Positions 24,425 to 34,180 of a DNA stretch of 47,077 bases are shown in pieces (within the stretch, counting starts at the first letter, position 1; each line of letters starts with the position of its first letter). The translations under genes and the position numbers were made by a program. The DNA is from Candidatus Kuenenia stuttgartensis. GTDB lineage: Bacteria; Planctomycetota; Planctomycetia; Pirellulales; UBA1268. The notes beneath the pieces are model-generated. The model saw nothing but the letters and a program-made list of their open reading frames with translations, was not told where the DNA came from and searched no databases. Where the stretch lies: contig CALQRA010000007.1 of the NCBI GenBank assembly GCA_943332855.1, forward strand, positions 1 through 47,077, read 5' to 3'.

Positions 24425-26089
24425 ATGATGAAACACCGCAACAGCCTGTTTCGCGACGACTTGGTTCGTGACAGCCTGTTTCTCGTCGCCACGTTGATCG
24501 TCCTCTTCGGGCCATTCATCATCCATGGGGGCTTTCTCCGGGATGACCTCGGGTTGCTGGCTTATCCACCCCGGACCACGACGTATCGGCACTATCAGGC
24601 TCTCATGTCGAGCCAGCCGACGATGACGGGTCGCCCCGTGTCGGCTTTGATGCACGGCATCTGCGGTTGGACCTTCGGAACGACCGCCTGGCCGTACCAC
24701 CTCGTCAATCTCACGCTCTTCGGCACGACGGTGCTGCTGGTGTTCCACGCCCTGACGCGGATCCTCCCGCGGCGGGTAGCGCTCATGACTGCCTGCTTCG
24801 CCATCGTCTATCCGTGTGCCGCTGGCTCCGTCTACTCCTCGATCATGATGAACTCGAATCTGGCTGGCTGCTGCTGGGCAGGCTCGCTCCTCATCGGCAC
24901 GTTGCCCGGGTGGTCGCTCTGGAGGGGGCCGGCTTCGGCAGCGCTTCTGCTCCTCTCGGCGCTGTCGTACGAGGCCTTCGTACCGCTCTTCCTCACGACC
25001 GTCCTCGTGCGGTACCGGATCGCTCCGCTCCAATCGCTTTCGTGGCGCGGCGTCATCGGCCCGATAATTCCCGTCGTTGCCGCCCTCCTTCTCTATGGCG
25101 TGTACCACGCGGCCATCGAGCCGGTCCTGTTCGGCGCCTCGTATTCGAGGGTCTCCATCCCCGTGCCGGCAGAGCTCGCGCGGAGACTCCTCAGCGCTGC
25201 TTTCTGGGGGACGAAAGTCGCCGGCATCGACTCTCTGCGAATCACAATCAAGTCGATCCGGTACGTCACGGCGCTGCCCGTCGCCACGCTACTGATGCCG
25301 TCACTCTGGCTTGTCGTCATCGGCTCTCTCCTCGTCAGCGCGTTCTCATCCGGGGCTACCGATGCCCCGTCCCCGGAGGCACTCCCGGGCGACGGCCCGC
25401 AGGGAACGACGGCGGTCACGATTCGGCCCGGCGCGCAGATGCCACTGATCGGCTGCCTGGTGTTCCTGACGGCGCAGACGATTTTTGTCTTCTCCGACTA
25501 CACCCCGCAGTCCTGGGGCTTTGAAAACCGCACGCAGGTGGGAGTGCGATTCGCCATCGCCTTTCTTGTCGCCGTCTTGGTCGACCGCCTCCTCCGGCTT
25601 CCTGGCAAAGCGAGCTGCCGATGGGTCGCCATGGCCGCGATCGCGCTGCTGGGATCGTTCTTCCTGGCGATGGTGGCGCAGCGGGAGGCGTGGATCGCGG
25701 CGGCCCGCTTCAACGACCGGTCACTCCACCGCGTCGAGCGGGCGATCCGCGCCCACGGCCTCGATCGGGGCCCCGCGCTCACGATCCTGACGGCACTCCC
25801 GGCGTCGTTCCCCGGTCAACTCAACCACGAGCCGATCTTCGGTGTCTCGTGGGACATCGGGGCAGCGCTGTCGCTGGCCTTTCCGACGATCGACATCCGG
25901 GCGAATGTCCCGGTTCCGACACGGACGGTTGTCAGCGACGAGGGGGTGACGATCGATCGCACCTGGGTCGCCACGTTTCCGTTCCACGTCTATTCCGACG
26001 AGACTGAATCCATCCAAACGATATCGTCGTCGGACGAGTGGCGCCGCCTGAGCACGCCACGGGCCGTCGGAGAAACAGGCGATCGTTGA
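24425..26089 (+). CDS. Polytopic membrane protein, probable GT-C-like glycosyltransferase
   Basis: This 554-residue protein has about ten hydrophobic helices. The first helix is followed by GGFLRDDLGLL, an acidic pair placed as in GT-C transferases, and then a loop with TGRPVSALMHGI. The last ~110 residues (from about 440) are a soluble domain with NDRSLHRVERAIRAHGLDRGPALTILTALP. No specific family is recognised with certainty; related planctomycete proteins are usually annotated as hypothetical membrane proteins. A GTG at 24413 lies just upstream in frame; ATG 24425 and 24428 are alternatives. It converges with the acyltransferase gene and together they suggest surface glycan assembly and decoration. 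Confidence 0.68.
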   Translation: MMKHRNSLFRDDLVRDSLFLVATLIVLFGPFIIHGGFLRDDLGLLAYPPRTTTYRHYQALMSSQPTMTGRPVSALMHGICGWTFGTTAWPYHLVNLTLFGTTVLLVFHALTRILPRRVALMTACFAIVYPCAAGSVYSSIMMNSNLAGCCWAGSLLIGTLPGWSLWRGPASAALLLLSALSYEAFVPLFLTTVLVRYRIAPLQSLSWRGVIGPIIPVVAALLLYGVYHAAIEPVLFGASYSRVSIPVPAELARRLLSAAFWGTKVAGIDSLRITIKSIRYVTALPVATLLMPSLWLVVIGSLLVSAFSSGATDAPSPEALPGDGPQGTTAVTIRPGAQMPLIGCLVFLTAQTIFVFSDYTPQSWGFENRTQVGVRFAIAFLVAVLVDRLLRLPGKASCRWVAMAAIALLGSFFLAMVAQREAWIAAARFNDRSLHRVERAIRAHGLDRGPALTILTALPASFPGQLNHEPIFGVSWDIGAALSLAFPTIDIRANVPVPTRTVVSDEGVTIDRTWVATFPFHVYSDETESIQTISSSDEWRRLSTPRAVGETGDR

Positions 26090-26185
26090 TTTGATGCCAC
26101 CCGGTCGGTGCCCGGAGCAACGCAGGGGACGCGCCGCGAACGCCTCGGCGATGCGATCGAACACGGCTCCCCGCGGACAACGGCT

Positions 26186-27223
26186 TCAAACCTGCTTGAG
26201 GTTCATCAGGCTCGCGCGAAACTGGCGGAGATCGGCCGGAAAGACAATCCCCCGGAGCCGCGGCAGCCGGGAGATGAGGCGGCCGAGGCTCCATGCGATC
26301 GCAATCGTGGCTGTCGCGACCACCGCACCGCCTGCCCGTACGCCCAACACACTGTCCGGTTTCAATTTCAGCAACGCGTAGAAAACGAGCGTGTGGAACA
26401 AGTAGATCGCGAGCGACTCGCGTCCGAGGATCACAAACACCCGTTCGACCGAACGGGGAAGCGGCAGCCCACGGATCGCAAAAAAAGCCGACAGTAAAAA
26501 TCCATCGACTGCCAGGAGATGAAGGGGGGAATCGATACCGGGCACCGCATTCAACGACAAATCACAGAAGTAACCGGCTTTCCAGACCCATCCACCAAAG
26601 AGGAGGGCAAGCAGAAATGCCGGCACGAACCGCGTGATCCGGGCATCCCGCATCCAGAGTTCACGGGCTACCGCCGCCGGAAAGAGCATGAAACCAGCCG
26701 CCGGCATGAACCATGGCACTCCCGCGAGCCATTCGCGAGGAAGACACCCGATCGAGGCGTGACACACCGCAGTGATCAACATTCCCGCCCACGGCCCCAG
26801 CCGCCTTTGCAACGAGTCGAAGACCGTGAAACAGATCAGACTGGGCAGAAACCACAACATCAACACTCCCGATACGGATTTGATGGAATCCGCTGTCGGC
26901 ACCACCAGACTCGTGACGTAATCGCGGAGCGTGTCCTCGGGACTTCGCCCGCCGGCAACCATCAAGAAAAAGACGGTCGAGTAGAGCGAGAGAAACAGGA
27001 CGTAAGGAACGTAGTACCGAAAGGATTTGTCGGCGAGTTTGCGTCCATCGGAGGGATGCCTCGACAGGCACGCCGAGAGGAGAAAAAAACCTCCGACGTG
27101 GAAGCAATAGAGGATCCTGTACAGTTCCGGCACGAAGGACGTGATCAGGAAGTTGTGGCCGACCACGATCAGGACGATCAACACGCCTTTGATCTTATCG
27201 ATGGTCATCGATGAATCCGACAT
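26186..27223 (-). CDS. Acyltransferase 3 family membrane protein (OafA/NolL-like)
   Basis: This 345-residue protein has ten predicted helices. The first carries IDKIKGVLIVLIVVGHNF, whose IKG...VVxGH pattern with the catalytic-type His is the acyltransferase-3 signature, and FHVGGFFLLSACL follows soon after. FVILGRESLAIYLFHTLVF near the end matches the closing family motif. These proteins move acetyl or similar groups onto sugars of surface glycans or lipids. The ATG at 27223 has GGGAGCAGG upstream; longer in-frame starts run into non-conserved sequence. It lies 210 bp downstream of carB on the same strand. Confidence 0.85.
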   Translation of the reverse strand: MSDSSMTIDKIKGVLIVLIVVGHNFLITSFVPELYRILYCFHVGGFFLLSACLSRHPSDGRKLADKSFRYYVPYVLFLSLYSTVFFLMVAGGRSPEDTLRDYVTSLVVPTADSIKSVSGVLMLWFLPSLICFTVFDSLQRRLGPWAGMLITAVCHASIGCLPREWLAGVPWFMPAAGFMLFPAAVARELWMRDARITRFVPAFLLALLFGGWVWKAGYFCDLSLNAVPGIDSPLHLLAVDGFLLSAFFAIRGLPLPRSVERVFVILGRESLAIYLFHTLVFYALLKLKPDSVLGVRAGGAVVATATIAIAWSLGRLISRLPRLRGIVFPADLRQFRASLMNLKQV

Positions 27224-27433
27224 CGTCCTGCTCCCCGGCGATAAAGGCGGGTGCCGTCCCCTCACTCCGACGTGATCGTCCATCCTTCCTTCTTCCCGGT
27301 CGCCCCAGTGGGGAGGAAGTACGTGGCCAGGAACGCCGGCCGGTCGGCATCGAGCCCCACTCCGCGACGCATCGCCCCCCCTTTTCTCGGACCAGACTCC
27401 CGCCCGTTTTGCCGGCGGATGGACAGCCACCCT

Positions 27434-30400
27434 TCAGCTCTTCGACGTGCCGGCCGCGACGTCAGGCGCCGGAAAACGGTCTTGGATCGCCTGGACGGTG
27501 AGCGGATCGGTCCGCATCCCCTCCATCGCCCGCACGCAGGCCTCGGCGGCGGGGAGCGTCGTGATGCACGGCACGCCATGGAGCACGCTTGCGGCGCGGA
27601 TCCGCCCCTCGTCGGTGCGGGCCCCCTTGCCGCGCGGCGTGTTGAAGATCAGGTGCACCCGGCCGTCGATGAGGTGGTCGAGGAGATTCGGATGCCCCTC
27701 CTGGAGTTTCTTGACCACTTCCACCGGGATCCCGGCGGCGGTGAGGGCCCGGGCGGTGCCGGAGGTGGCAATCAACTCGAAGCCGAGCGCCACGAGCCTG
27801 CGGGCACACTCGACGATCTGATCCTTGGCCTGCTGGCTGGCGACGCTCAAGAAAATCGTCCCCTTCTCGGGGAGGAGGATTCCGGCGGCGAGCTGACTCT
27901 TGGCAAACGCCCTGCTGAACCGGTCGGCCACCCCCATCACTTCCCCGGTCGAACGCATCTCGGGGCCGAGGGCGATGTCAACGCCGGCAAACTTTACGAA
28001 TGGGAAGACGCTCTCCTTGACGCTGAACTGCGACGGCACCGGATCGGCAACGATTCCCTGCTCCCGGAGCGACACCCCCGCCATCACCTTGACCGCCACC
28101 CTCGCCACCGCAAGCCCCGTCGCCTTGGCGACGAACGGCACGGTCCGGCTGGCCCGCGGATTGACCTCGATCACGTAGAGCGTCGGCTTGCCATCTTCGC
28201 GTTTGACGGCGAACTGGACGTTCATCAGACCGATCACGCCGAGGCTGCGGGCGAGGCCAATCGCCGCCTTCTTGATCTCCGCCACCACATCCTCGGGAAG
28301 GCTGTGCGGCGGGATGCAACAGGCCGAGTCGCCGGAATGGACCCCAGCCTCCTCAATGTGCTCCATGACCCCTGCGACGATCACATCGCGGCCGTCGGCG
28401 ATGCAGTCAACGTCGACCTCGATGGCATCCTCGAGGAAGCGGTCGATGAGCACCGGCTGCCCCTGGGCGACGGCGAAGGCCTCGGCGACGTAGCGCTCGA
28501 ACTGCGCCGTGTCGTAACAGATCTCCATCGCTCGTCCGCCGAGGACGAAGCTCGGGCGCACCAGCGACGGAAAGCCGATCCTCTGCACCTCGCGGCGCGC
28601 CTGCTCGAGCGTCCGGGCGATACCGCAGGCCGGCTGCCGGAGTTCGAGCCGCTCGAGGAGCGCCTTGAACTTCTCGCGATCCTCCGCCTGCTCGATCGTG
28701 TCAACGCTCGTGCCGATGATCGGCAGCCCCGCGGCAGAGAGCGCCCGGGCGAGGTTGAGCGGCGTCTGGCCGCCGAGTTGGACGATCACGCCGTCAGGCT
28801 GGATGCGGTCGGCGATGTTCAGCACATCCTCGCAGGTGAGCGGCTCGAAGAAGAGCATGTCACTCGTGTCGTAATCCGTACTCACCGTCTCGGGATTCGA
28901 GTTGACCATCACGCTCTCGATCCCCATCTCGCGGAGCGCGTAGCTGGCGTGGCAGCAGCAGTAGTCGAACTCGATCCCCTGGCCGATGCGGTTGGGGCCG
29001 CCGCCGAGGATCATCACCCGCTTCTTCCCCGCGGCCTTCGGGCGGGTCTCGTCCTCCTCCTCCCAGGAGGAGTAGTAGTAGGGAGTCTGGGCCTCGAACT
29101 CGGCGGCACAGGTGTCGACGGCCTTGTAGGTGGCGACGATCCCGCGCCGCTTCCGATCGTCGCGGACATCCATCTCGGCGACCCCCAGCAGGGTGGCGAG
29201 CTGGCGGTCGGAAAAGCCGGCCTGCTTGGCCGATCGCAAAAGCCCGTCATCGACTGCGCCAAGCTCGCCGAGGGCTTCCAGGAGCGCCTCCATCTCAACG
29301 ATCTGGAGGAGCTGATCGAGAAACCAGCGGTCGATCGCCGTCGCCTCATGGATCTCCTCGAGCGTCATCCCTACCTTGAAGGCATAGCGGAGATACCACA
29401 CCCGATCGGGATCGGGGATCGAGATCTTGGCGACGATGTCGTCGCGCGACGGCTCGGCCGGCGTCCCCCACAAATCCTTGCCGTCGCAGCCGAGGCCAAA
29501 GGCCCCCACCTCGAGGCCGCGGAGCGCCTTCTGAAAGGCCTCCTTGAAGGTCCGCCCGATCGCCATCGTCTCACCGACGCTCTTCATCTGCGTCGTCAGG
29601 CGGCTGTCGGCCTCGGGGAACTTCTCAAACGCAAACCTCGGCACCTTGACGACGACATAGTCGATCGAGGGCTCGAAGCAGGCCTTCGTCCGCCGGGTGA
29701 TGTCGTTGGGAAGCTCGTGGAGCAGCCAGCCGACGGCGAGTTTGGCGGCGATCTTGGCGATCGGGAAGCCGGTGGCCTTGCTCGCCAGCGCCGAGGAGCG
29801 GCTGACGCGCGGATTCATTTCGATGACGATCATCCGCCCGTTCGTCGGATGGACGGCAAACTGGATGTTCGAGCCGCCTGTGGCCACGCCGATGGCGCGG
29901 ATGACGGCGAAGCTGGCGTCGCGCATCCGCTGATACTGTCGATCGGTGAGCGTCATCGCCGGGGCGACGGTGATCGAGTCGCCGGTGTGGATGCCACAGG
30001 GATCGAAGTTCTCGATCGAGCAGATGATGACGGCGTTGTCGGCGGCGTCGCGCATCACCTCCATCTCGTATTCCTTCCAGCCGAGGATCGATTCCTCGAC
30101 GAGCACCTCCCCCACTGGCGAGAGATCGATGCCGCGCTGCACCTTCGAGTCGAACTCGTCGCGGTTGTAGGCGATCCCGGAGCCGGAGCCACCGAGGGTG
30201 AAGCTCGGGCGGATGACCGCCGGCAGGCCGACCTCGGCGAGCACCTCGCGGGCCTCCGCCAGCGACCGCACGATCCGGCCGCGGCAGGTCTCGAGGCTGA
30301 TCTTCCGCATCGTCTCCTTGAAGATCTCCCGGTCCTCGCCCCGTTTGATGGCGTCGGCCTTGGCCCCGATCATCTCCACCCCGTGCCGGGCGAGGACGCC

Positions 30401-30715
30401 GTGGCGGTCGAGCTCCATGGCGAGGTTCAGCGCCGTCTGGCCACCGAGCGTGGGGAGGATGGCGTCAGGCTTCTCGATTTCAATGACCTTCTCGAGCATC
30501 TGCCAGGTGAGCGGCTCGATGTAGGTCCGGTCGGCCGTCCCCGGATCGGTCATGATCGTGGCCGGGTTGGAATTGACGAGGACGACGCGGTAGCCATCCT
30601 CGCGCAACGCCTTGCAGGCCTGGGTGCCGGAGTAGTCGAACTCACAGGCTTGGCCGATGACGATCGGCCCGGAGCCGATGAGGAGGATCGTGTGGAGGTC
30701 GTCGCGACGGGGCAT
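27434..30715 (-). CDS. carB: Carbamoyl-phosphate synthase large subunit
   Basis: This 1093-residue enzyme makes carbamoyl phosphate for arginine and pyrimidine synthesis with the CarA glutaminase (not in this window). The start [32 protein letters not shown] (1-32) and the repeat of the same motif in the second half ([19 protein letters not shown]) show the two homologous ATP-grasp halves. Other visible marks are [58 protein letters not shown] and the C-terminal MGS-like allosteric domain. E. coli CarB has 1073 residues. ATG 30715 begins exactly at the conserved N-terminus; upstream in-frame sequence is a G/C-rich leader. It is divergent from ahpD. Confidence 0.98.
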   Translation of the reverse strand: MPRRDDLHTILLIGSGPIVIGQACEFDYSGTQACKALREDGYRVVLVNSNPATIMTDPGTADRTYIEPLTWQMLEKVIEIEKPDAILPTLGGQTALNLAMELDRHGVLARHGVEMIGAKADAIKRGEDREIFKETMRKISLETCRGRIVRSLAEAREVLAEVGLPAVIRPSFTLGGSGSGIAYNRDEFDSKVQRGIDLSPVGEVLVEESILGWKEYEMEVMRDAADNAVIICSIENFDPCGIHTGDSITVAPAMTLTDRQYQRMRDASFAVIRAIGVATGGSNIQFAVHPTNGRMIVIEMNPRVSRSSALASKATGFPIAKIAAKLAVGWLLHELPNDITRRTKACFEPSIDYVVVKVPRFAFEKFPEADSRLTTQMKSVGETMAIGRTFKEAFQKALRGLEVGAFGLGCDGKDLWGTPAEPSRDDIVAKISIPDPDRVWYLRYAFKVGMTLEEIHEATAIDRWFLDQLLQIVEMEALLEALGELGAVDDGLLRSAKQAGFSDRQLATLLGVAEMDVRDDRKRRGIVATYKAVDTCAAEFEAQTPYYYSSWEEEDETRPKAAGKKRVMILGGGPNRIGQGIEFDYCCCHASYALREMGIESVMVNSNPETVSTDYDTSDMLFFEPLTCEDVLNIADRIQPDGVIVQLGGQTPLNLARALSAAGLPIIGTSVDTIEQAEDREKFKALLERLELRQPACGIARTLEQARREVQRIGFPSLVRPSFVLGGRAMEICYDTAQFERYVAEAFAVAQGQPVLIDRFLEDAIEVDVDCIADGRDVIVAGVMEHIEEAGVHSGDSACCIPPHSLPEDVVAEIKKAAIGLARSLGVIGLMNVQFAVKREDGKPTLYVIEVNPRASRTVPFVAKATGLAVARVAVKVMAGVSLREQGIVADPVPSQFSVKESVFPFVKFAGVDIALGPEMRSTGEVMGVADRFSRAFAKSQLAAGILLPEKGTIFLSVASQQAKDQIVECARRLVALGFELIATSGTARALTAAGIPVEVVKKLQEGHPNLLDHLIDGRVHLIFNTPRGKGARTDEGRIRAASVLHGVPCITTLPAAEACVRAMEGMRTDPLTVQAIQDRFPAPDVAAGTSKS

Positions 30716-30898
30716 GGAGGGATCCGGGCTCGTCGCCGGAGCAAGGGGGGCGGGGGGGCAACGGTTGGGGCGGGGGCGGGCTGCGGGCAAACGCGCAAAC
30801 CCTACCATCCAGCCCTCCAATCCATCAACGAACGGCTACAATTCGCGGGCCTGGCGCGCCTGACGCCCTCCCTGCCCGCTCCTCCTCCGGAAGCCCCC

Positions 30899-31438
30899 AT
30901 GTCGATCGCCACCCCCGCCCTCGACGCCCTCCGCGACACCCTCCCCGACGATCTCAAGGACATCCGCCTCAATCTCTCGAGCGTCCTCGCCGGCGAGAAC
31001 CTCACCCCCGCCCAGGCGCTCGGCACGGCGCTCGCCTCTGCCCGCTTCCTCCGCTGCCACCCGCTCGTCGAAGCTCTCGAGAGCGATCTGCAGGCCGGCC
31101 TGGCCGAGGCCGCCCCGGCCGTGCTCTCCGACGGCGTGGCGGCCGCGGGGCTGATGGCGATGAACACCGTCTACTACCGCTTCCGCCACATGATCCACAA
31201 GGAGAGCTACGACGCCCGTCCGCCGCGGCTGCGGATGAGCCGGATGATCCAGCCGGCGACGACGAAGCTCGACTTCGAGCTGATGAGCCTCGCCTGCGCG
31301 GCACTGGCCGGCTGCGAGCTCTGCCTCCAGAACCACGAGAAAAGCCTCCTTCATGTCGGCGCCAGCGAAGATGCCTGCCACGACGCGGTGCGGATCGCCG
31401 CCGTCGTCTCGGCCGTCGCCTGCGGGCTCCCGGCATGA
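30899..31438 (+). CDS. AhpD-like alkylhydroperoxidase (carboxymuconolactone decarboxylase family)
   Basis: This 179-residue all-helical protein has the AhpD active site GCELCLQNHEKSL: Cys139, Cys142 and His146. The upstream LDFELMSLACAALAGCE also fits. AhpD reduces AhpC or peroxides through its CxxC pair. No ahpC is nearby. Its stop overlaps the start of the metallopeptidase gene by 4 nt (ATGA), so the two are translationally coupled. The 183-bp gap to carB should contain the promoter for this whole plus-strand run. The length matches AhpD (about 175). Confidence 0.88.
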   Translation: MSIATPALDALRDTLPDDLKDIRLNLSSVLAGENLTPAQALGTALASARFLRCHPLVEALESDLQAGLAEAAPAVLSDGVAAAGLMAMNTVYYRFRHMIHKESYDARPPRLRMSRMIQPATTKLDFELMSLACAALAGCELCLQNHEKSLLHVGASEDACHDAVRIAAVVSAVACGLPA

Positions 31439-32709
31439 GTGCCGCGCGGACTTTTCCGAGGCAGGTCGGGGGCCTCGTGGCGCTCGGCCTGTGGCTGGCG
31501 CTCCTTGCCCCCGTGGCGATTGGTGCCGAGCCGGCCCCGACCACCGTCCGGCTCCAGGTGTTCAACCGTTCGGCCGAAGCGGCGGAGATCATCGCCCTCG
31601 ATGAGCGGGGCGGCCGGACCGCCGCCGGTGAGGTCGCCCCCGCTGGCAACACGATCCTCGTCGCATCCCCCGGGCAGGGCTACAAAATCGTCGGCCGCGA
31701 CTCTCGCGCCGAGGAACACGCTGTCGCCAGCCAGCCGGTGAAGGCCTTTGTGTTCCGGCCGGGCGCGGCCGGCGCCGCCGACGGCGACGAGGCTACCGGC
31801 GTGGGGCGCGTGATCCCTCCGCCAGCGGCCCTCAAGGTCGATCCCTTCCATACGAAATACACCAGCGCCCATGGCTTTCCGATCGTCGCCTCGGCAGCCG
31901 TGAGCGATTTCGCCCTCCTCGAGGCGGCCTATCTCATTGACGCGCTGCTCGCGGCCCGCCCCGATGTCCGCCAGGCGCTCATCGAGTCGGGTGCGCGGCT
32001 GTGCCTTTTGGGGCACGACGAATACACCACCGATCTCCCCGAGTTCGCCTTCCTCGCCGCCGCTCCCATGGAGGGCTTCCCCGGCATCTCCGGCCGCGAT
32101 TTCTGGGATGCCCGGGCCCGCGGCACCGGCGGCAGCGAGACCGATCCCTACAGCTCCTGCGGGGAGGAGAATCTCCTCGCCTATGACGGCGATCCCTATG
32201 CGGCTGAGTGCATCCTCATCCACGAGTTTGCCCACGTCATCCATCTCCGTGGGATGTCGAACGTCGATCCCTCCTTCGACGGCCGGCTCCAGGCCGCCTA
32301 CGACGCCGCAATTGAAAACGGCTTGTGGAAGGGAAAATACGCTGCGGTGAACCACCACGAGTATTTTGCCGAAGGGGTGCAGTGCTGGTTCGACAACAAC
32401 CGCGTCAACGACCACGACCACAACCACGTTCATCTGCGCAGCGAGCTTCTCGATTACGATCCGCGCCTCGCCGCCCTCTGCAAGGAAGTGTTCGGCGACA
32501 CCGAACTCCGCTACACGAAGCCAGCCACCCGTCTCACCGGCCATCTCGCCGGCTACGATCCCGCCACGGCCCCCCGCTTCCGCTGGCCCGAGCGGCTCGA
32601 GGCGGCCCAGCGCCAGATCCGCCGCCAAGCCGAGGCGCGCTCGGCCCGGGCAACCGACGCCGAGCCATCCACCGATCCAACTGCCCCTGCCCCCGAGGAC
32701 CCACGATGA
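31435..32709 (+). CDS. Secreted HExxH zinc metallopeptidase-like protein of unknown specificity
   Basis: This 424-residue protein has a signal peptide (hydrophobic 12-30, cleavage near AIGA-EP) and a small N-terminal beta-rich domain (about 35-110). The main domain has HEFAH at 263-267, the two His ligands and catalytic Glu of a zinc peptidase. A second conserved motif, HHEYFAEGVQCWFD (307-320), offers the third ligand Glu. GRDFWDARARGTGGSETDPYSSCGEENLL lies before it. A C-terminal helix is rich in Arg/Ala. The layout fits the gluzincin group with an E..YFAEG third-ligand helix, but I do not recognise a named family. It overlaps both neighbours by 4 nt (ATGA), tying it to ahpD and the AAA+ ATPase. 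Confidence 0.8.
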   Translation: MSAARTFPRQVGGLVALGLWLALLAPVAIGAEPAPTTVRLQVFNRSAEAAEIIALDERGGRTAAGEVAPAGNTILVASPGQGYKIVGRDSRAEEHAVASQPVKAFVFRPGAAGAADGDEATGVGRVIPPPAALKVDPFHTKYTSAHGFPIVASAAVSDFALLEAAYLIDALLAARPDVRQALIESGARLCLLGHDEYTTDLPEFAFLAAAPMEGFPGISGRDFWDARARGTGGSETDPYSSCGEENLLAYDGDPYAAECILIHEFAHVIHLRGMSNVDPSFDGRLQAAYDAAIENGLWKGKYAAVNHHEYFAEGVQCWFDNNRVNDHDHNHVHLRSELLDYDPRLAALCKEVFGDTELRYTKPATRLTGHLAGYDPATAPRFRWPERLEAAQRQIRRQAEARSARATDAEPSTDPTAPAPEDPR

Positions 32710-34043
32710 CCGCCGATCCCGCCTCCCCGAAATCGAGCCGTTGTGTCGATGAGATTCTGGCAGCAGCGAGCGAGGAGAGCCGGGCCGCGCTCAAGGTGCT
32801 CGGCGAGCTTGTCGGCAATGAGCCCGCCTCGGTGGCCACGCCGGCGCAGTTTGCCACGCGTCACCTCGGGATCGATCCGCTGTCGCTGGCGAGCACCCGG
32901 TTCACCGGGCCATCGACCTCGCTGGCGATCCTCGGCAACATGCTCCGCCTCGAGATCGCCAAGCATGGTGATGCCGTTCTCATCGGCTCCCCTGGCGACG
33001 GCCTTCCCCCCACCTGGTCGCAACTCGATCTCGGCCTCGACGAGCACGGCGTTAACACCCAGGTGACGGTGCCGGGCCGGCTCGTGGCCTTCTTTCCCGC
33101 CGGCACGCTCACCGCGAAGGGGCTCTGCGTCCTCGTCGACGATCGCCACTGGTCGCGGGAGTTTGCCATCCTCTCCGCGAATGCCGACAAGGGAGTCGCC
33201 GAGGGGCTCCTCGCCTCGTTCCGGGAGCGGCTCAAGTCGAGCGACAATCCCCTCCGTGGCCGTGTCCTCCAGGCGAGCGTCAACGACGGCTGCATCCGGG
33301 TCGGCGTCAGCCCGGCGATTGACAGCCGGCGCGAGGGGCTGATCCTCCCCGACGACCTGTGGCGCGAGATCGACGTCTTTCTCGCCGCCGCGACGACGCG
33401 CCGCGAGCTCCTCCGTTCGCTCGGCCTGGGAACAAGCCGCGGCCTCCTCATCGCCGGGCCGCCGGGCGTCGGCAAGACGCACCTCGTCCGCGTCATCGCC
33501 GCGAGCCTCGTCGGGCAGTACACGACGATCCTCGCCGATGCCACGTCGATGCGGCATGCCCTGGCCGATCTCTACGCCGAGAGCGACACCTTCGGGCCGA
33601 CGCTCATCGTCCTCGACGACATCGATCTCGTCCTCGGCCACCGTGATTCCGGCGGCGACAACACCGCCTTGGCCGACTTCCTCGCCACGCTCGACGGCGT
33701 CCGGCAGCGTGACGACGTGCTCACGATCGCCACGACGAACGACCCGAAATCGCTCGACCCGGCGGCGCAGCGCTCGAGCCGGTTCGACATGATCGTCACG
33801 CTCCCGATGCCCGACGCCCCGTCGCGCGCCCGGATCCTCGGCCGGCATCTCGAGCCGCTCGGGCTCTCGATCGATCTCCACGCCATGGCCGAGCATCTCG
33901 AGGGGGCGACCGGCGCCGACGTCCGCGAAGTGGTGCGCCGGGCGATCCTCGAGCACGGCAGCTCGTTCACCCAAAGCCAGCTCACCGACATCGCCCTCTC
34001 CGGACGGTGGCGGGCCACCGTCAACCGGCGGAAGTATCTTTGA
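32706..34043 (+). CDS. AAA+ ATPase with a unique N-terminal domain (module copy 1, AAA-A)
   Basis: This 445-residue protein has a ~230-residue N-terminal region with no motif I recognise. A single AAA+ domain follows: Walker A GPPGVGKT (251-258), Walker B IVLDDID (301-307), sensor 1 TTND (343-346), arginine-finger region QRSSRFD (355-361) and a lid ending in SGRWRATVNRRKYL. The usual DE of Walker B is DD here, so the catalytic Glu is replaced by Asp. The start ATG 32706 overlaps the metallopeptidase stop by 4 nt. The last 78 residues are nearly identical to a decayed fragment at 39299-39535. It belongs to the classical (FtsH/CDC48/Bcs1-like) AAA clade by its fingers. Its partner is probably the TPR membrane protein downstream. 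Confidence 0.85.
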   Translation: MTADPASPKSSRCVDEILAAASEESRAALKVLGELVGNEPASVATPAQFATRHLGIDPLSLASTRFTGPSTSLAILGNMLRLEIAKHGDAVLIGSPGDGLPPTWSQLDLGLDEHGVNTQVTVPGRLVAFFPAGTLTAKGLCVLVDDRHWSREFAILSANADKGVAEGLLASFRERLKSSDNPLRGRVLQASVNDGCIRVGVSPAIDSRREGLILPDDLWREIDVFLAAATTRRELLRSLGLGTSRGLLIAGPPGVGKTHLVRVIAASLVGQYTTILADATSMRHALADLYAESDTFGPTLIVLDDIDLVLGHRDSGGDNTALADFLATLDGVRQRDDVLTIATTNDPKSLDPAAQRSSRFDMIVTLPMPDAPSRARILGRHLEPLGLSIDLHAMAEHLEGATGADVREVVRRAILEHGSSFTQSQLTDIALSGRWRATVNRRKYL

Positions 34044-34072
34044 GTGCTGGGGCGACGGGTACCCCACGCGGG

Positions 34073-34180
34073 CCGACGATTCGAGAATCGCTCGCGACCG
34101 CCAACGTTAACCACCTCGATGCCAACAAAGTCTGAATGGACGACGACATCCACGAGCAGATCGGAATCGGTCGACGATGA
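34073..34180 (+). pseudogene. Remnant of the C-terminus of a TPR-AAA-D gene (module copy 1)
   Basis: In one frame this stretch reads PTIRESLATANVNHLDANKV, a TGA stop, then MDDDIHEQIGIGRR and a final stop. It aligns codon for codon, without gaps, to the last 35 codons of the intact ATPase gene ending at 37440 (PTTREWFATAK to YLGITRR). Shared residues include PT.RE, ATA, M.DDI, G.I and RR-stop. In both places the final TGA overlaps the ATG of the following TPR membrane gene. The simplest reading is that a second AAA-D gene once stood here and was lost except for its tail. Confidence 0.7.

Noticed and set aside
27251-31438. Very long plus-strand open frame across carB
   Set aside because: It lies antisense to carB, is His/Asp/Gly/Arg-rich as expected from the complement of GC-rich codons, and only its last 180 codons (ahpD) look like a gene.
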